A stretch of DNA of 64,000 nucleotides from Plantago ovata. Its lineage: Eukaryota > Streptophyta > Magnoliopsida > Lamiales > Plantaginaceae. The position numbers and the translations under genes are program-made. The DNA is taken from NCBI GenBank assembly GCA_028274465.1, contig CM051455.1, positions 111,412,261-111,476,260 on the forward strand. Direction: 5' to 3'. Within the stretch, counting starts at the first letter, position 1. Every line of letters starts with the position of its first letter. Of this stretch, positions 1 through 12,579 are shown piece by piece. Under the pieces are notes generated by a model. That model ran no database searches. It saw only the letters and a list, made by a program, of their open reading frames with translations, and was not told the DNA's origin.

Positions 1-1288
1 GATGGATTATTCTTCCTACTTGAAGACGGTTGTTTGTTATGTATTTGAAATAAAGGTAGACTACTTTGCAAAATATATAAACCATTCACTAAGCGAGCTT
101 TTCCATAATACTGGTCATTTAATGAAAAAATAACAAGTATTATTAGCAAATCGAAAGGAAAACCCAAATTGTCCAACAATGAAATGAAAATAATATTTCT
201 GACAATGGATGGAACAAAATAAACGTTATCAAGTTCTAAATATTGTCCTGAAGGTAAATCTATCTTGCAGCGTCCAACGCGTTTTGCTTCAACTGGATTG
301 CCGTTCCCAACATGCAAGTCGATTTCACCTTGCTTGACTAGCCTGTGTTCAATTAGCCCCTGCTCATTATTACAAATGTGCGAGCCACAGGCTTTATCTA
401 ATGCCCAACCATTGGAGTCAAAAGTAGTCATGTTCATTTCAATAACAAACATACCTGAGCTAGAAGCCGGCGGCTTCTTAGCTTGATCTGCCCTCAGCTT
501 AGGGCAATCTTTCTTCCAATGTCCTTTCTGTTTACAGAAAAGACATTCATCTGTGCGTACCGTTCCGCTTCTTCTGAACTTCCTTTTCTGGTTCAGACAC
601 TTAGGCTTATCACTCGAAGTGTTAGCCTTGGCTCCCGACTTTCCCTTACCCTTAGCACCTTTGTTTCTCGGGTTTGGGTTAGACGGTTGCCCAACATACA
701 TGATCGACTTTTCTTTCTTACGAAGAGTTTGATCATATGTCTTCAGCAGATTATGGAGTTCGGACAGTGTAACGTCCTTCGCATTCATGGTGTAATTAAT
801 GATGAACTGCGAATACGAACTCGGCAATGATTGAAGGACAAAGATCACCATGATCTTATTCTCATCTTGAGAACATGTTCAGACATGTTCCCTCCTTCAT
901 TGAGCTTTCATCTATGTATCTCTTTGATCAAATCAAATTCAACACTTCTGGCTGTCATCTTAAATAGCGACTCAAAATGCTTCAGCATCTCATACGGCAA
1001 CATGCTTTCATGTTGTCTCTGCAGCTCATTGCTCATTGCCGCCAGCATAATACACTGCGCGGATCTAGCATCCTCATGATGCTTATCAGACTTTGCCTTG
1101 TTGGCTTGATTCCAAGCAGCAACTTGATCGGCAGTCTGATTCTCGGGACACACGGGATTAGCCTCGTCCAAGACGTACTCAATCCTTTCGTACCTCAGCA
1201 CCAAACGTATATTCCTGATCCAATCTAGGAAGTTTGGTCCGGTCAAAATTTGCTTCTCTATGACAGCACGGAGCGAGATACTCGCCAT
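1..1288 (-). pseudogene. Copia gag to protease/pre-integrase region (partial, broken)
   Basis: The likely gag start is the Met at 1288 (MASISLRAVIEKQILTGPNF), giving a UBN2-type copia Gag with the conserved F-x-x-W core near residue 20. Further on, around 560-500, lies a CCHC knuckle (C-x2-C-x4-H-x4-C, in CLFCKQKGHWKKDC). It is followed by a degenerate protease-like stretch (ALDKACGSHICNN) and a segment typical of the region ahead of copia integrase. The reading frame is not continuous and leaves the window at base 1. Gag would package element RNA in cytoplasmic particles; here it is a fossil. Confidence 0.75.
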
Positions 1289-1851
1289 TTTGGTTTTTCT
1301 TAGGAGAAATAGTATAGAACGAAAATAAGAAATCAACTATTGAAATACTATTTCTAAATACACAGTCAACATAACTAAACAACAAGGTCCTTTAGCTGTT
1401 TAGCTCCCACTATTTTCACATATGCTTGCCCCCAAAACAAACATACGGGTAATGTCCAACAAGTTACCGTAGTGGCCAAGATCCAAATCCATACTATGCT
1501 ATACTCCAACGGGGACTGGTCGCATAGCATAATATGACCGGTAGGACTATCCAATTGCGTCACGCAACTCTTGGGTGTTAAATCTAATTTAACCCGATGC
1601 TCTACATATTGTACCTATCGAGGTCGCTAGATACACTATGCAGTAAGTTATAACCATAGGCTTACTCTAATCTGACGATCATTGCGAGTCTGCAAGACGA
1701 GGTCGCCAATACAGGGAAACGCAATGAAAGTTCAGAATTAAAGCACCCCATGGAAAGCATCTCAGAAATACATACATATATATATATTTCTGCACTTATA
1801 TTGGTTGGGGCTTGTAGCTTGAGGGTTGTTATCAATCATCTACAAACAAAT

Positions 1852-2005
1852 AAGGGCGCCGCCTACCCATCATGCATGAGCGGTCTACAAGTAATGGATG
1901 CCGCCTATCCATTCTAGTTCTAAACGCGGTCAAGCACATAATGGGCGCCGCCTGCCCATACATAAAATATGCGGTCCGACAAATAAGAGGGCGCCGCCTA
2001 CCCTC
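1852..2005 (-). repeat. Four-unit hairpin repeat in the copia leader (loop TAGGCGGCR)
   Basis: Four units at 1852-1870, 1894-1912, 1941-1959 and 1987-2005 each form a short stem around a 9-nt loop, read on the minus strand as TAGGCGGCR or CAGGCGGCG. The arms are GAGGG/CCCTC, ATGGG/CCCAT, ATGGA/TCCAT and an imperfect fourth. Spacing is about 46 bp and a GCGGTC-like box follows each unit. Three of the units recur in the same order in the CACTA intron at 47755-47865. Confidence 0.85.
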
Positions 2006-2473
2006 GCATGCATAGTGGTCGAACGGAAAGTAAAATACGTGGTATTTAAACATGCATTGTCAAACAATAGCATATTGAGCATACAAACAAATAGTAGCCT
2101 ATGTGGATGCCAAATGACTTCATAATTTCATTATGAAAATTATAATCCCATACTTATAATCTCTATGAAAAATTTGAAAATTTGGACTAGATTGAAGAAT
2201 CGAAAATTCTATTGACCAGGTAGCAATTTTTGAAAACCCGAAGGACTCAATTGTAATTTTCGAAACCTTGGCGGTGTCAAATTAAAAATTCAAAAGTAGA
2301 AGGACTTATTTGTAATAAACAATAAATTGATAAATTACAAATAAGCCCCTTAACCTTTTACTAATTAAATTGAACCCCTCTACTTAATAATAATTACAAT
2401 TAAATCATATTTATATTCCAAATATAAAATTCAATCCTCAAAATTTTCAAAATTCGAGTTTGGGTCCAACCTG

Positions 2474-2577
<104 letters not shown>

Positions 2578-2685
2578 CTGTGTGTGTATATATATATTAA
2601 AATACGGCGACGGGACTCGGTCTCGTCCCCTAGGTTGCCTGCGGCCGCAAGCGCCGGCGCCGGACTGCGTCGCGCAGGCAGCCGA

Positions 2686-2721
<36 letters not shown>

Positions 2722-2859
2722 ATTTTTTTTTAAATTATAAATTTTAAATTTATATAAAAATAAAACTTTTGAAAATCGAATTAATCATAGAATCAATTGC
2801 ATCCACATAAACTACAAAATCATATAACATATATACGTATATGCATAATCAATTAACTT

Positions 2860-2872
2860 GGCTCCGATACCA
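2860..2872 (-). other. Primer-binding site, initiator tRNA-Met type
   Basis: On the minus strand TGGTATCGGAGCC follows the LTR end after one base. It differs by one base from the usual plant copia site TGGTATCAGAGCC. Confidence 0.8.
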
Positions 2873-2873
2873 C

Positions 2874-4963
2874 TGTAAGAAAATACGGTCAGAGTTACCC
2901 CTAGGGTACGCAGCGGAATTTCAAAAATTTTCTTAACATGCTGGTTAATTGATCATGTATATAGCATATATATTAAACGCATCAATTAGAAGACTTACAA
3001 CACTCCAAAAGCAAGCACAGGTTTCAAGTCTTCGTAATAATCTGGTGAATCTTCTCCTTCGTCGAAGTCGAAGATATCTACAATACTTTGAATATTTGCA
3101 AGACAATAAAAGTCAGTTTCAAGCTCCTTGAACCTCAACCTTGGTATCCACGGATGAACAGCTTATCGGAAAGAATGCTAGGATATTCTTTGTGTGACCA
3201 AGAAGATGGGGCGGCGTTTTTCCTCCGGAAGGGTGGCGCGCGCGTGGCTAGGGAGAGGTAAGGGAGAGCTTTTATTTTCTCTAAGAAAACTGGTAGACTA
3301 ACTGTATGTTTGTGTGTGTCAAAAGCTCTTTAATAGTCTACTATATATAGTAGTCAATTGAAGCCTAAAGAATAATCAATTAGACTTCATAAAGGAATAA
3401 GAATCTAATTCTTATCGCACTAGGAAACCAATTCAAGTCTAGATTCATTCTCAATTAAATTAGAACTCAATCAGGAAAATCTAACTTATCCCTTGGACTT
3501 CTAATAGAGGAAGGAGTCGAACTCCTTCCCCTACTACAGCTGTGCGCGCGCGCATCCCAAGGGTGATAGGTGGGTCCCGATTTTGGGACCCACTTATAGT
3601 TCTAAGGCAATTCAAACTCCAAGTAGATTTTGCCCATGTGCATATATTAATTCCAAATTAACATATCCTTTCAAATCAAACCTCTATTATATTTCTAAAA
3701 TATAACCTTTAATTGTATTTACATAAAATACAATTAATCAGCCAATTCAATTAATAATTCCAAATCATTAATTGTGCCACAAATTATTATAATTAATTCC
3801 AAATCAATTATAATCCATCAATCACAATTAATTCTAAATTAATTGCGATTCCATCTTCAAGGATATTCGGATAAGCTGAATCACCACATAGTGTGACCCA
3901 TATGGCCTCATTGTATTAAGCAAGTCATAGACTAGGCAAAATGGAATTCCTAGACGGTTCCATTTGCAATATTAACACATGAGGACGTTTGAGAGGTTTC
4001 TCAAAGCAAACCCTTTCGTTGTGAAGTCTGTTGCGCTCAACGCGGCGATGGTAACGTCCCTTCATCTGACTGACTCGAATGTATCTAGGATAGATGAAGT
4101 GTCTATCCCAATAATACATCCACGGGCGTCTTCAGTGAGTTGCATGGTGAATCCAATATCTATTATGACTATCATAATAATATTGATACGCTGGCCAGCG
4201 GTTTTACCAATCACAACTATGAACGACTATGAGCAGTGCTCTCCTGTGCTACACATGAGAGATGAATCCTTCACAGAATCACTTATCATCCCCATTTGTA
4301 TGTGGCCATAATCCTGGATCGTGTCTTGGGTCAACTGCTTATTCAGAGCTGACATCGACGGGTCCACCAAGGATATGGGGCAACAAATGTGATGATAAAG
4401 TCCTGTAAATCCAAAGGACGACTGGCATCACCTCGACAACTTACCGGTTCCCATAGACACTTCGGTGTAGAGTATACATCGATGGGAGTGTCCGGTGGGT
4501 ACTTCCATTGTTCGGTAATCACCCTTCGAACAACTATGCATAGTTATGGGAACGTTTCTTGATTGTCCAACAATCCGTTCCGTGACCGTGGGATCGGCTC
4601 ACACTTGCTCTAACAAGTATAACCTCCACGCATACTAGTCTCGTCTGGTTCATTCAGACCCCTACATCCGAGATGAACCTCGACTAGGGAGAGTTTGGGA
4701 TAGATGATAACTCACATAGCTCCCACTATCTGTTTGATCGGTCATCTATCCGAGGGGACATGTTTAATATCAATACAGACAGAAATAAAGATATGACATG
4801 TTGTATGCCTGGTGTAATATAAATATGAAAGCGATACTCAATGGTCAAACAACAAACATATATTATATTACGTTGACCTGTGTAATAGTACATATATGCC
4901 CTTTATAAGGGCTGCATGCCCTTAATAAAGACTGTCTCTAGGACATATACACTATCATAAACA
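2874..4963 (-). repeat. Copia LTR (5' LTR in element orientation)
   Basis: The right boundary is TG...(minus strand) at 4963 and the left boundary is CA at 2874, directly beside a tRNA-Met type primer-binding site. A TATA box (CTATATATAG, 3341-3350) lies about 470 bp from the inner end, so U3 is about 1.6 kb and R-U5 about 0.45 kb. The outer 230 bp match the fragment at 60828-61037. Only one LTR is visible, so no age can be derived. Confidence 0.8.
3341..3350 (-). promoter_or_regulatory. TATA box of the copia LTR
   Basis: The sequence CTATATATAG sits in the LTR upstream of a plausible R-U5 region and is the best promoter candidate. Transcription would run leftwards into the leader and gag. 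Confidence 0.5.
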
Positions 4964-5219
4964 TCCCACAACATCCCGTACTCCACCTCGCCAAGCTCCA
5001 CCGCAAAACCAGCCCAGCTCGCAACCCAGAAAACGTGGCAGGCCCTCAGCAGCGGATAACGCGAAAAACATATTGACACCTAATGAACCAAAGAAACGGG
5101 ATCGGGAGGATGACACGGATGTGGACACTGAACCTAGGAAGCTAAGTAAAAGAGTTGTTATTCACAATGATGGACCAGAGGCGGCGATTGCCAAAGGCAA
5201 TCCCCGCCTAGAGATATGA
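4964..5219 (+). pseudogene. LINE ORF1, C-terminal fragment
   Basis: An open frame enters from the LTR boundary and runs to a TGA at 5217-5219. It is rich in Pro, Gln, Lys and Arg and includes an AT-hook-like KRGRP and acidic/basic patches (KKRDREDDTDVDTEPRK). This fits the low-complexity C-terminus of plant L1 ORF1 nucleic-acid-binding proteins. Its stop overlaps the ORF2 start in the sequence ATGA. The N-terminal zinc-knuckle part is missing. Confidence 0.7.
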
Positions 5220-8200
5220 GTTGTATTGCTTGGAATTGTCAAGGCGCGAGGGGCCTTTCGACATTTCAAGAACTTAGAGATTTGATTAGAGAGTCTCATC
5301 CATCGCTTGTTTTTCTTATGGAGACACGGCTTAGCGCCCGTGGAGTAGATTTCTTAAAAATAAGTTTAATATGTTTGGTTTTTCAGTAGCTTCGCAAGGT
5401 AGATCAGGTGGTTTGGCACTTTTGTGGTCTAAGGATACCATTGTAACTCTTCAAAGTTTTTCCAAGCATCATATTGATTCCCATGTTCAATATTCTGAAA
5501 GTAATTTGATTTGGCGTTTTACGGGCTTTTATGGAGATTCTGATACAAGTAAACGCAAACAGACTTGGGATCTTTTATCTCGATTGGGGAGGTTTTCACA
5601 AAGGGCCTGGCTATGCTTAGGCGATTTTAATGAAATTTTAACAAATAATGAGAAAATGGGAGGAGTTACTGTACCAAACTACAGAATACGTGACTTTAGA
5701 GATACTGTTCAGAGTTGTGGGCTTTTTGATTTGGGTTACTTGGGGCCTGATTATACCTGGACTAATAAAAGAACCCACCCAGATACAGTTAAGTGTCGAC
5801 TAGATAGAGCCTTTGCTTCGGCTAACTGGTCTTCTCTCTTTCCTCTGGCCTCTGTTTCGCATCTGAGATCGATCTGCTCAGACCACTTGCCGATTCGAGT
5901 GAATTTTGAGGAGCTCTCGTCTGCTCCACTACAACGATGTCGAACTGGCTTCCGCTTTGAATCCATGTGGGTGCGGCATGATGAGTGTGAGAAACTAATT
6001 GCAGAGAATTGGGATCTTGGGAATGATTTTCTGTTTGCAGCCGAGAATTGTAGATTGGGGCTCATTACTTGGGGCAAAACACGCTTTGGTGATATATAGA
6101 GGAAGGTTCGCAACCTGCAAAAGCGAATTGCAGAATTACAGGATGGTATGTGGGATGAGGCGGCTAAAATCGAAGCACAGCAGTTGAAATTGGAACTGGA
6201 GGAAACGCTGGAAAGGGAAAATGAAATGTGGAAGCAGAGATCAAAAGTGCTTTGGGCTCAAGAGGGTGACCGTAACACACGGTATTTTCACTCGAAAGCC
6301 ACACAGCGACATCAGAAAAATGAGATTCGAGGTCTAAGGGACGATGTTGGGCTGCTGCGTACTGATCTGGATGGCATGAGCAGAATCGCTTTGGATTATT
6401 TCCAAGGGATTTTTAAATCGGAGCAACCTCCAGCTGAGAATATTGATGCTGCCCTTGAATATTTAACGCCAAAAGTTTCGGACGCTATTAACGAGGCGCT
6501 CTGCCAAGACTACTCAGACGAGGAGGTGAATCAAGCTCTATTCCAAATGTTTCCACTGAAATCTCCAGGTCCAAATGGCTTCCCTGCCCTTTTCTTTCAA
6601 AAAATTTGGCATATTGTTGGTAACTCTGTGATTAATTACTGTTTAAAGTTTCTGAATGATGGTGTTTTTGTTACTAAAATGAACTATACTCATATTGTGC
6701 TTATCCCCAAGTGTAGAAAACCGGAGCTTATTTCCCAGTTTCGCCCCATTAGCCTAAGCAATGTGATCTATGAAATTGCCTCTAAATGTGTCACCAACAG
6801 ATTGAAGCCTCATATGCCGTCCCTTATAAGTGAAACCCAATCTGCTTTTCTTGCTGGTAGATTAATAACAGACAATGTGTTAGTTGCGTATGAAGTGAAC
6901 CACTATCTGAAGCAAAAGACACAGGGTAAAACAGGCTATATGGCTTTAAAACTAGACTTAAGCAAAGCTTATGATCGTGTTGAGTGGAGTTTCCTTGAAT
7001 CTTTTCTTTCTCGTTTAGGCTTTGCTGACAAGTTTGTGAATTTACTGAAGCTTTGTGTAAAATCTGTCACTTATTCCATAATGTTGAATGGTAACCAATT
7101 TGGTCTTTTCTCCCCTGAACGTGGCATAAGTCAAGGCGACCCCCTCTCCCCTTTTCTATTCCTTTTTGTAACTGAAGCTTTATGTGCGCTTTTGGATGGA
7201 GCTGTTCAACTAGGGGATTTGAAAGGGGTTAAAGTGAGCCCTTCTGCACCTCCTATCTCTCACCTTCTTTTTGTTGATGATACCATGATCTCTTGTGAAG
7301 CCTCTGACTCTGCAGCACTAACCATTTTAGATATTTTGCAGACTTATAGCTTTGGTTCTGGACAACAAATCAACTTAGACAAATCTAATGTGGTTTTTAG
7401 TCGGAACACCACTGAAGCTATTAAACAAAGTGTTCAAAATATTCTTAATATGCAGGTTGTTGAAAAGCATGAGAAATATCTTGGCTTGCCCACTTCTATG
7501 GAAAAGAGTAAGAAAGAGGTTTTTGGGTGGTTGCGCGAACGAGTTTGGAAGAAGGTGAATTCTTTTGATGAAAAACTCCTATCAAAAGCTGGTAAAGAAA
7601 TTCTTATTAAGTCAGTTCTTCAATCTATCCCAACTTATGTCATCAGCTGTTTTAAGTTGCCTGATAATCTCCTTCGTGATCTTCAATCTGTTATCTCTAA
7701 GTATTGGTGGGGTGATGGCGAAAAAGATAAAATTCATTGGTTTAGATGGGACAAGTTGTGCCTCAGTAAGAAGGACGGAGGCTTAGACTTTCGTGACCTT
7801 CGTGCTTTTAATTTAGCTTTGCTAGGGAAACAAGTGTGGATGCTTTTTACTGAACCTAATTCTCTCCTAAGCCGTATTCTGAAGGCAAAATATTTCGCTA
7901 ATTCTGATATCCTTAATGCAACTCCTAAGACTAATGCATCCTATACTTGGAAAAGTATCTTAGGTGCACGAGATTTAGTCAAGGAAGGATTGCGTTTGAG
8001 GGTTGGAACTGGCGAGCTGATTTATATTTGGGATGATTGTTGGATACCGGGGAACTACTCTTTCAAACCTCGAACCCCTGACCTCCATAATGAGGGTCCC
8101 CTGAAAGTTTCTTTTCTGATTAATCCGACTACTAATTCTTGGGATATCTCCTCTCTTCAGTTTCTTTTTTGGCAGGAAGACATTGAAGAGATTCTGAAAA

Positions 8201-8741
8201 TTGCCTTGGCGACCACGGGGGTACAAGACACAATGGTTTGGCACTACTCACGTAATGGAATTTATTCAGTGCGCTCTGCCTACCATTTGGCTATGAAACT
8301 CAGGCGCAGGCAAGGAGAACTGACGTCGGGCTCCTCATCAGCTCCTAGCGAGACTCGCTGGAACATTATTTGGAAACTAGCTGCACCTGGAAAAGTCAAA
8401 CATTTCCTTTGGAGGTTGGCCATGAATTCGTTACGTACTGCAGCAGAAGTACTGAAACGTCGGCACTGTGAGGTGAACAATGTATGTGCACTATGCAAAT
8501 GCGATAATGAGGATGCATTCCATATTTTCAGAAATTGTCATTTTGCTCGTGTGGTCTGGGCTCTGCTAAATATCCCTTGTGCGGCTATTTAATTCGACTC
8601 TGACGATGTATGGGAATGGATACAAGGTGTGCACATTAGGCTGGATGGTAGCGACTTTATCCTTTTTGTTGTCACATGTTGAGCGATATGGTTCGCTCGT
8701 AATAAAGCAAGCTTTGAAGATCTCGAACAGGACCCAGAGTC
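5216..8741 (+). pseudogene. LINE ORF2: endonuclease-reverse transcriptase, interrupted
   Basis: The start ATG at 5216 gives MSCIAWNCQGARGLSTFQEL, the classic start of a plant L1 endonuclease. Further endonuclease signatures are GDFNEIL and SDHLPIRVNF. Reverse transcriptase follows, with SPGPNGFPALFFQK, the palm motif LFVDDTM (a variant of FADD) and GISQGDPLSPFLF. A zf-RVT region with Cys/His residues lies near 8380-8560. One base is missing in the A-run near 5350, and in-frame stops lie at 6097-6099, 8590-8592 and 8680-8682. The coding sequence continues at 13427 after the inserted element. The enzyme would nick target DNA and prime reverse transcription; this copy cannot. Confidence 0.95.
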
Positions 8742-9125
8742 TGATGAACGTGTATTTTATACTTTCATTTGAGTCTTTTTCACCAATTTAGCTATTCTCT
8801 ATGTTAATTTAGCTATATTTTAGTGCATTTTATTAGAATAGTGTCACGTTTCCCTTTAGTTTGTATTTTACAGGTTTTGGGTGAAAAACGAGGTTTTCCG
8901 GGCAATTATGTTGAAGTAGACAAGGAATTGGTGTTCCCAAGGCCTAATTGGAGGATCTAGAAGATTCTGGTTGGATTTGAAGTCTAGGGGTCGAGTCTGA
9001 AGGCTAAAAGGTCACGAGAAGGCAAAAACCGAGTCCGAAAAGGAAAAGAAATCCAAAAACGCGTCGAAAACGCGTTTCCATCCGCCAGAACATCCCGGGC
9101 GAGTCGCCCGGGACGTGGGGCGAAT
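8742..9125 (+). repeat. Left LTR-derived end of the Athila/Tat-like element
   Basis: This segment closely matches the start of the right LTR (12265 onward), from TGATGAACGTGTATTTTA up to the GC-rich palindrome region (CCCGGGCGAGTCGCCCGGG). Beyond it the sequence follows the internal region of the sister copy at 57.4-57.7 kb rather than the rest of the LTR. Confidence 0.75.
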
Positions 9126-11333
9126 CCCCTTTCTCCTCATTTTCTTCATCTTCTTCACTTCTTACTCCCCAAAATCCGAAAAAAGCGAGAATACTTCAAT
9201 CCTTCATAAAATCTTCGGTCTTCCATCAAATTTCTTGTTCTTTAGCTTCAATCGAAGCCCATTACGTGCTCTTTCTTTTCAACCGAACAACTTTCACTCT
9301 AGTGCATTCGTTTTCCAGATCTGAGGTATCTTCACATGAACCCTAATTTTTTAAATTTGGGGTTTTTCTGATTTGTGTTTCAATTAGGCTTATATGATGT
9401 ATGGGTAGGTTGTTTGTGTGATTAGAAACGTTATGTACTATCAATTGCATGCTCAATTATGCTTGGATTGTTGATTTGAGAATTTTGCTACTAGTTGTTT
9501 TTATCTTGTTATGCAATGTATCTTTATCTTCGATTCCTTACATATGATTATGTTTACTGATGAAATAATGATGGATATGATGGTAGAATGCATAATTGTT
9601 GAGTTTGAGGATTTATGATGCTAGATTTTTTGCTACTATGGTATTAATGGAGCCTTATAATTCAAGGCTATTTGTTGTCTAGCAAGAGCATCATGTGATA
9701 TGTGCATGTAGTAGTTACATTGATATGTTGCATGTTGAAGTAGCTAGATTAGACATGGAGGATTTGCGAAGTTCGATTGTTGATATTATCACTCGTGTGT
9801 TTCGCTCTTACATTAGCATATGCATGAGTCAGTTTTGTGTCATACGAGGTACTAATTGTTGTTTGTAGGAACCATGCCACAAAGGGAGAGGAGCACTCCC
9901 GTTTGGCTACTATGAAGTATTGGAGGGGGATCGATTACAACCATGTCAAGGAGAGTGATCTCGTTAGAGGTACGTTCGAGCCACGGGCTCTTGCAACAAC
10001 GTCGCAGTTTATCCAAACGGAGGAGCGAGAATCCACCAGGAGTGAGCACTCATATGTCTATTCAGGCACCACCGAAGGGATTGAAACAAATATTACGTCA
10101 GCAATCTATAACAAGTACTACAAGGTTCGAGTGAACAGGAAGGTACCGGGACGACCTCACCACAACGGATTCAGTCTTGAGTCGACAGTGGTGAGAAAGT
10201 TCTGAATCGCTAGCTTGATTCCAAAACATAATGACATGGACACCCAGCCCCTCTTAGGGGTGCCCCTTGAATGCCTCTACAGGGAGCGCCATATAGACAT
10301 CGGGGGCATCAACCGTAGAGAATGTGGTCGACATTGGAAAAAATGGAAGAAGACCTCTGAGTATCCGAGCAGCTTACTGTAACCTCCTCGGGGTGTAAAA
10401 CGTTGGAGTGGGAGGCTCTGATACCACTGCTCTTTCCCCTTCAACAGTTCACAACCTATTGGAGAGATACCGGATGGAAGATTCCATAACTGCGGCGGCT
10501 AATCTTGAGGATTCTCTTCGACAATGCAACTCTACTAGTGACGAGACGGTGATGACAGTAGTGACAATGAAGACCATAGGGACAATGATGATGCCATGAA
10601 TACTGATGGAGGAGTTGGCCCTATCCGATATATTAATGGAACTACCACCATCACCACGAGCTCCGATGATCATCTTTAAGGCCCCTCGAGCAGTCTCAAT
10701 ACCTTACATCCAGCATACTCAGCCGACCGAGGCCAAACCACGCGGTAACATCTAGTATCACATCTTATTTCCTCATTTTATTACTGCTAGCTAGGGACTA
10801 GCTTTAAATTCATGAGGGGGGATGGGATTTAAGTGAACTAGTGTTGTTAGTTTGGAGCTTGGGATTGGTAGGATGAGTATAGTACCTTGCATGTTTATCC
10901 GTCTGCATTTGCATTTGCACGTTTACCGCTTTCTTAGTTTTTAGTTGCATACACTACATTCATCCTAGGATAGTCTTGCATGTTTTATGTGGAGTTTATT
11001 GCCAAATTTTTTGAACTTTTTTATTGGGTAGATTAACTAATTATGCCATTAAACATATGCTTCATCTCTATGAATTTGTTTGAGGTTTTTCTCGCTTGGC
11101 TTGTCACATTTATGTATTGCACTTTGTTAAGCTTGGTAGTCTCGACATCACTTAGTGGTGTTTTCTCTACTGCGGTTCACGAAGGCCTTTATAATAGGAT
11201 GATGCATGTTAGGGTCTTATGGTTGTTTTCCCGAGTAATTATGTACCTAAGAGGCAACAAGTCTTCACCTTAGTTTGAGATTGCTAAATGCCTAGGAAGG
11301 AGGTAGTGTGAGATTGTGTGATCCTTTGTTTGC

Positions 11334-11473
11334 AACCTATTCTTCCGAATAGGTTTGGGGAGGGGGTTACGCTATCATTAGACTTATTTTTCATTTTTGA
11401 GTGTGTGTTGTGAGTTTATTTTTCCTTTTTCTTTCCTAAATTTTGTACTCCAACCTATTCTTTCGAATAGGTT
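11334..11473 (+). repeat. Tandem pair of identical-stem hairpins
   Basis: AACCTATTC-TTCC-GAATAGGTT (11334-11355) recurs as AACCTATTC-TTTC-GAATAGGTT (11452-11473), 118 bp apart. Each has a perfect 9-bp stem and a 4-nt loop and is followed by TGGGGA. A half copy with the same right flank opens the related segment at 56828. Confidence 0.8.
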
Positions 11474-11528
11474 TGGGGAAGTCGTCTGTGAGTCATTTTA
11501 GTTTCTTTTCATTGTGCTACTGCTGGCT

Positions 11529-11655
11529 AAAAAAAAAAAATCGAAAAAAGACAAGAAAAATTCCAGAAAAAAAGAAAAATAAACTGGAACAGAAAAAAAA
11601 AAAGAAAAAAGAAAAGACCCCAAAAGACGCAAAGAAGGGTCCAAAAAAAATGAGC
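11529..11655 (+). repeat. A-rich purine tract
   Basis: This is about 125 bp of nearly pure A with some G. A similar tract is in the sister copy at about 56905-57010. The poly-lysine and poly-phenylalanine frames across it are artefacts. Confidence 0.8.
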
Positions 11656-12579
11656 CAAAAAGCAGTTTTGCAAAGTGTTGTGTCTCATTTTCCAATTCTT
11701 GTAATGTTCGTAATCGTGTTGTAATCTTCTATCTTTTCTTTTTGTTTGAGTGTCACCTGTTCTAGACCACCCTCATCCTGCCATTCAGGAAGTGGTGAAT
11801 AGCTTAAGACTTTGCTTGAGAGATGGGTAAAATAGGGGAGTGTTATCTTTTTTGGGGAACCCTCCTTCGTTTGATGAGAGCCAGTATTGGTTCGACCTCT
11901 TTGAGGAAAAGTCTTAACTTGGTGAACAGCAGTAAGTCCTCAGTTTCATAGGCACGGGACAACCATTCGTATTCTAACATGTTTCATTACGTCGTCACTG
12001 ACTAGGTCCAGGTAGAGAATGTTACGAGAGACTATCTTGTCTTGACATAAGTGCTTATGTGAATGTGAATGAGTCAATCGACGCATTCTTCAACCAATAT
12101 TCATGTTATGATTTGTGTGGTTTTTGTTCATATGTTTTTTAATAGATTCAATAGATTAGTTCATTTTATTTGGCATGAGACTCCATTTTTTGTGTTGCAT
12201 TGTTTTTTGCATTAGAGTCTAGCTTAGTTGCTTGAGGACAAGCAAAGGTTCGGTTAGGGGAGTTTGATGAACGTGTATTTTACACTTTCATTTGAGTCTT
12301 TTTTTCACCAATTTAGCTATCCTCTATGTTAATTTACCTATATTTTAGTGCATTTTATTAGAATAGTGTCACGTTTCCCTTTAGTTTGTATTTTACAGGT
12401 TTGGGTGAAAACGAGGTTTTCTGGGCAATTATATTGAAGTAGATAAGGAATTGGTGTTCTGAAGGTCTAATTGGAGTATCTAGAAGATTCCGGATAGGAT
12501 TTGAAGTCTAGGGGTCGAGTCTGAAAAGGAAAAGAAATCCAAAAACGCGTCGAAAAAGCGTTTCGAGCCGCCAGAACCT

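Larger units (their letters stand above)
4964..8741 (+). mobile_element. L1-type LINE, 5' portion (ORF1 end and most of ORF2)
   Basis: This non-LTR retrotransposon is truncated on the left by the copia LTR. It holds the last 85 codons of ORF1, then ORF2 with apurinic endonuclease, reverse transcriptase and zf-RVT region. A Ty3-like element inserted at 8741/8742, duplicating GAGTC, and the LINE resumes at 13427. The LINE is inactive: ORF2 lacks one A in an A-run near 5350 (frame change) and has in-frame stops at 6097, 8590 and 8680. Confidence 0.95.
9126..12264 (+). other. Internal region of the Athila/Tat-like element
   Basis: Around 9330-9870 the sequence is AT-rich and intron-like. From about 9876 to 10600 short frames (for example PLLGVPLECLYRERHIDIGG) suggest a decayed retroelement protein that I cannot assign. 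After 10750 the region is non-coding, with the paired hairpins (11334-11473) and a purine tract (11529-11655). The final 500 bp before the LTR match 57.1-57.4 kb. No host gene is seen. Confidence 0.55.

Noticed and set aside
9837-10205. Host gene captured by the Ty3 element
   Set aside because: Frames are short, not continuous, and resemble no host family I know; an intron-like region precedes them but evidence is too weak to call transduplication.
10421-10433. GGCTCTGATACCA, reverse complement of a tRNA-Met primer-binding site, inside the Athila/Tat-like element
   Set aside because: No LTR end (TG...) follows it and the sequence on both sides belongs to the Ty3 internal region, so a copia primer site is unlikely; chance or decayed coding sequence is simpler.
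11443-11724. Lysine-rich small protein
   Set aside because: It is translation of the A-rich tract; the sister copy near 56.9 kb has no corresponding frame.
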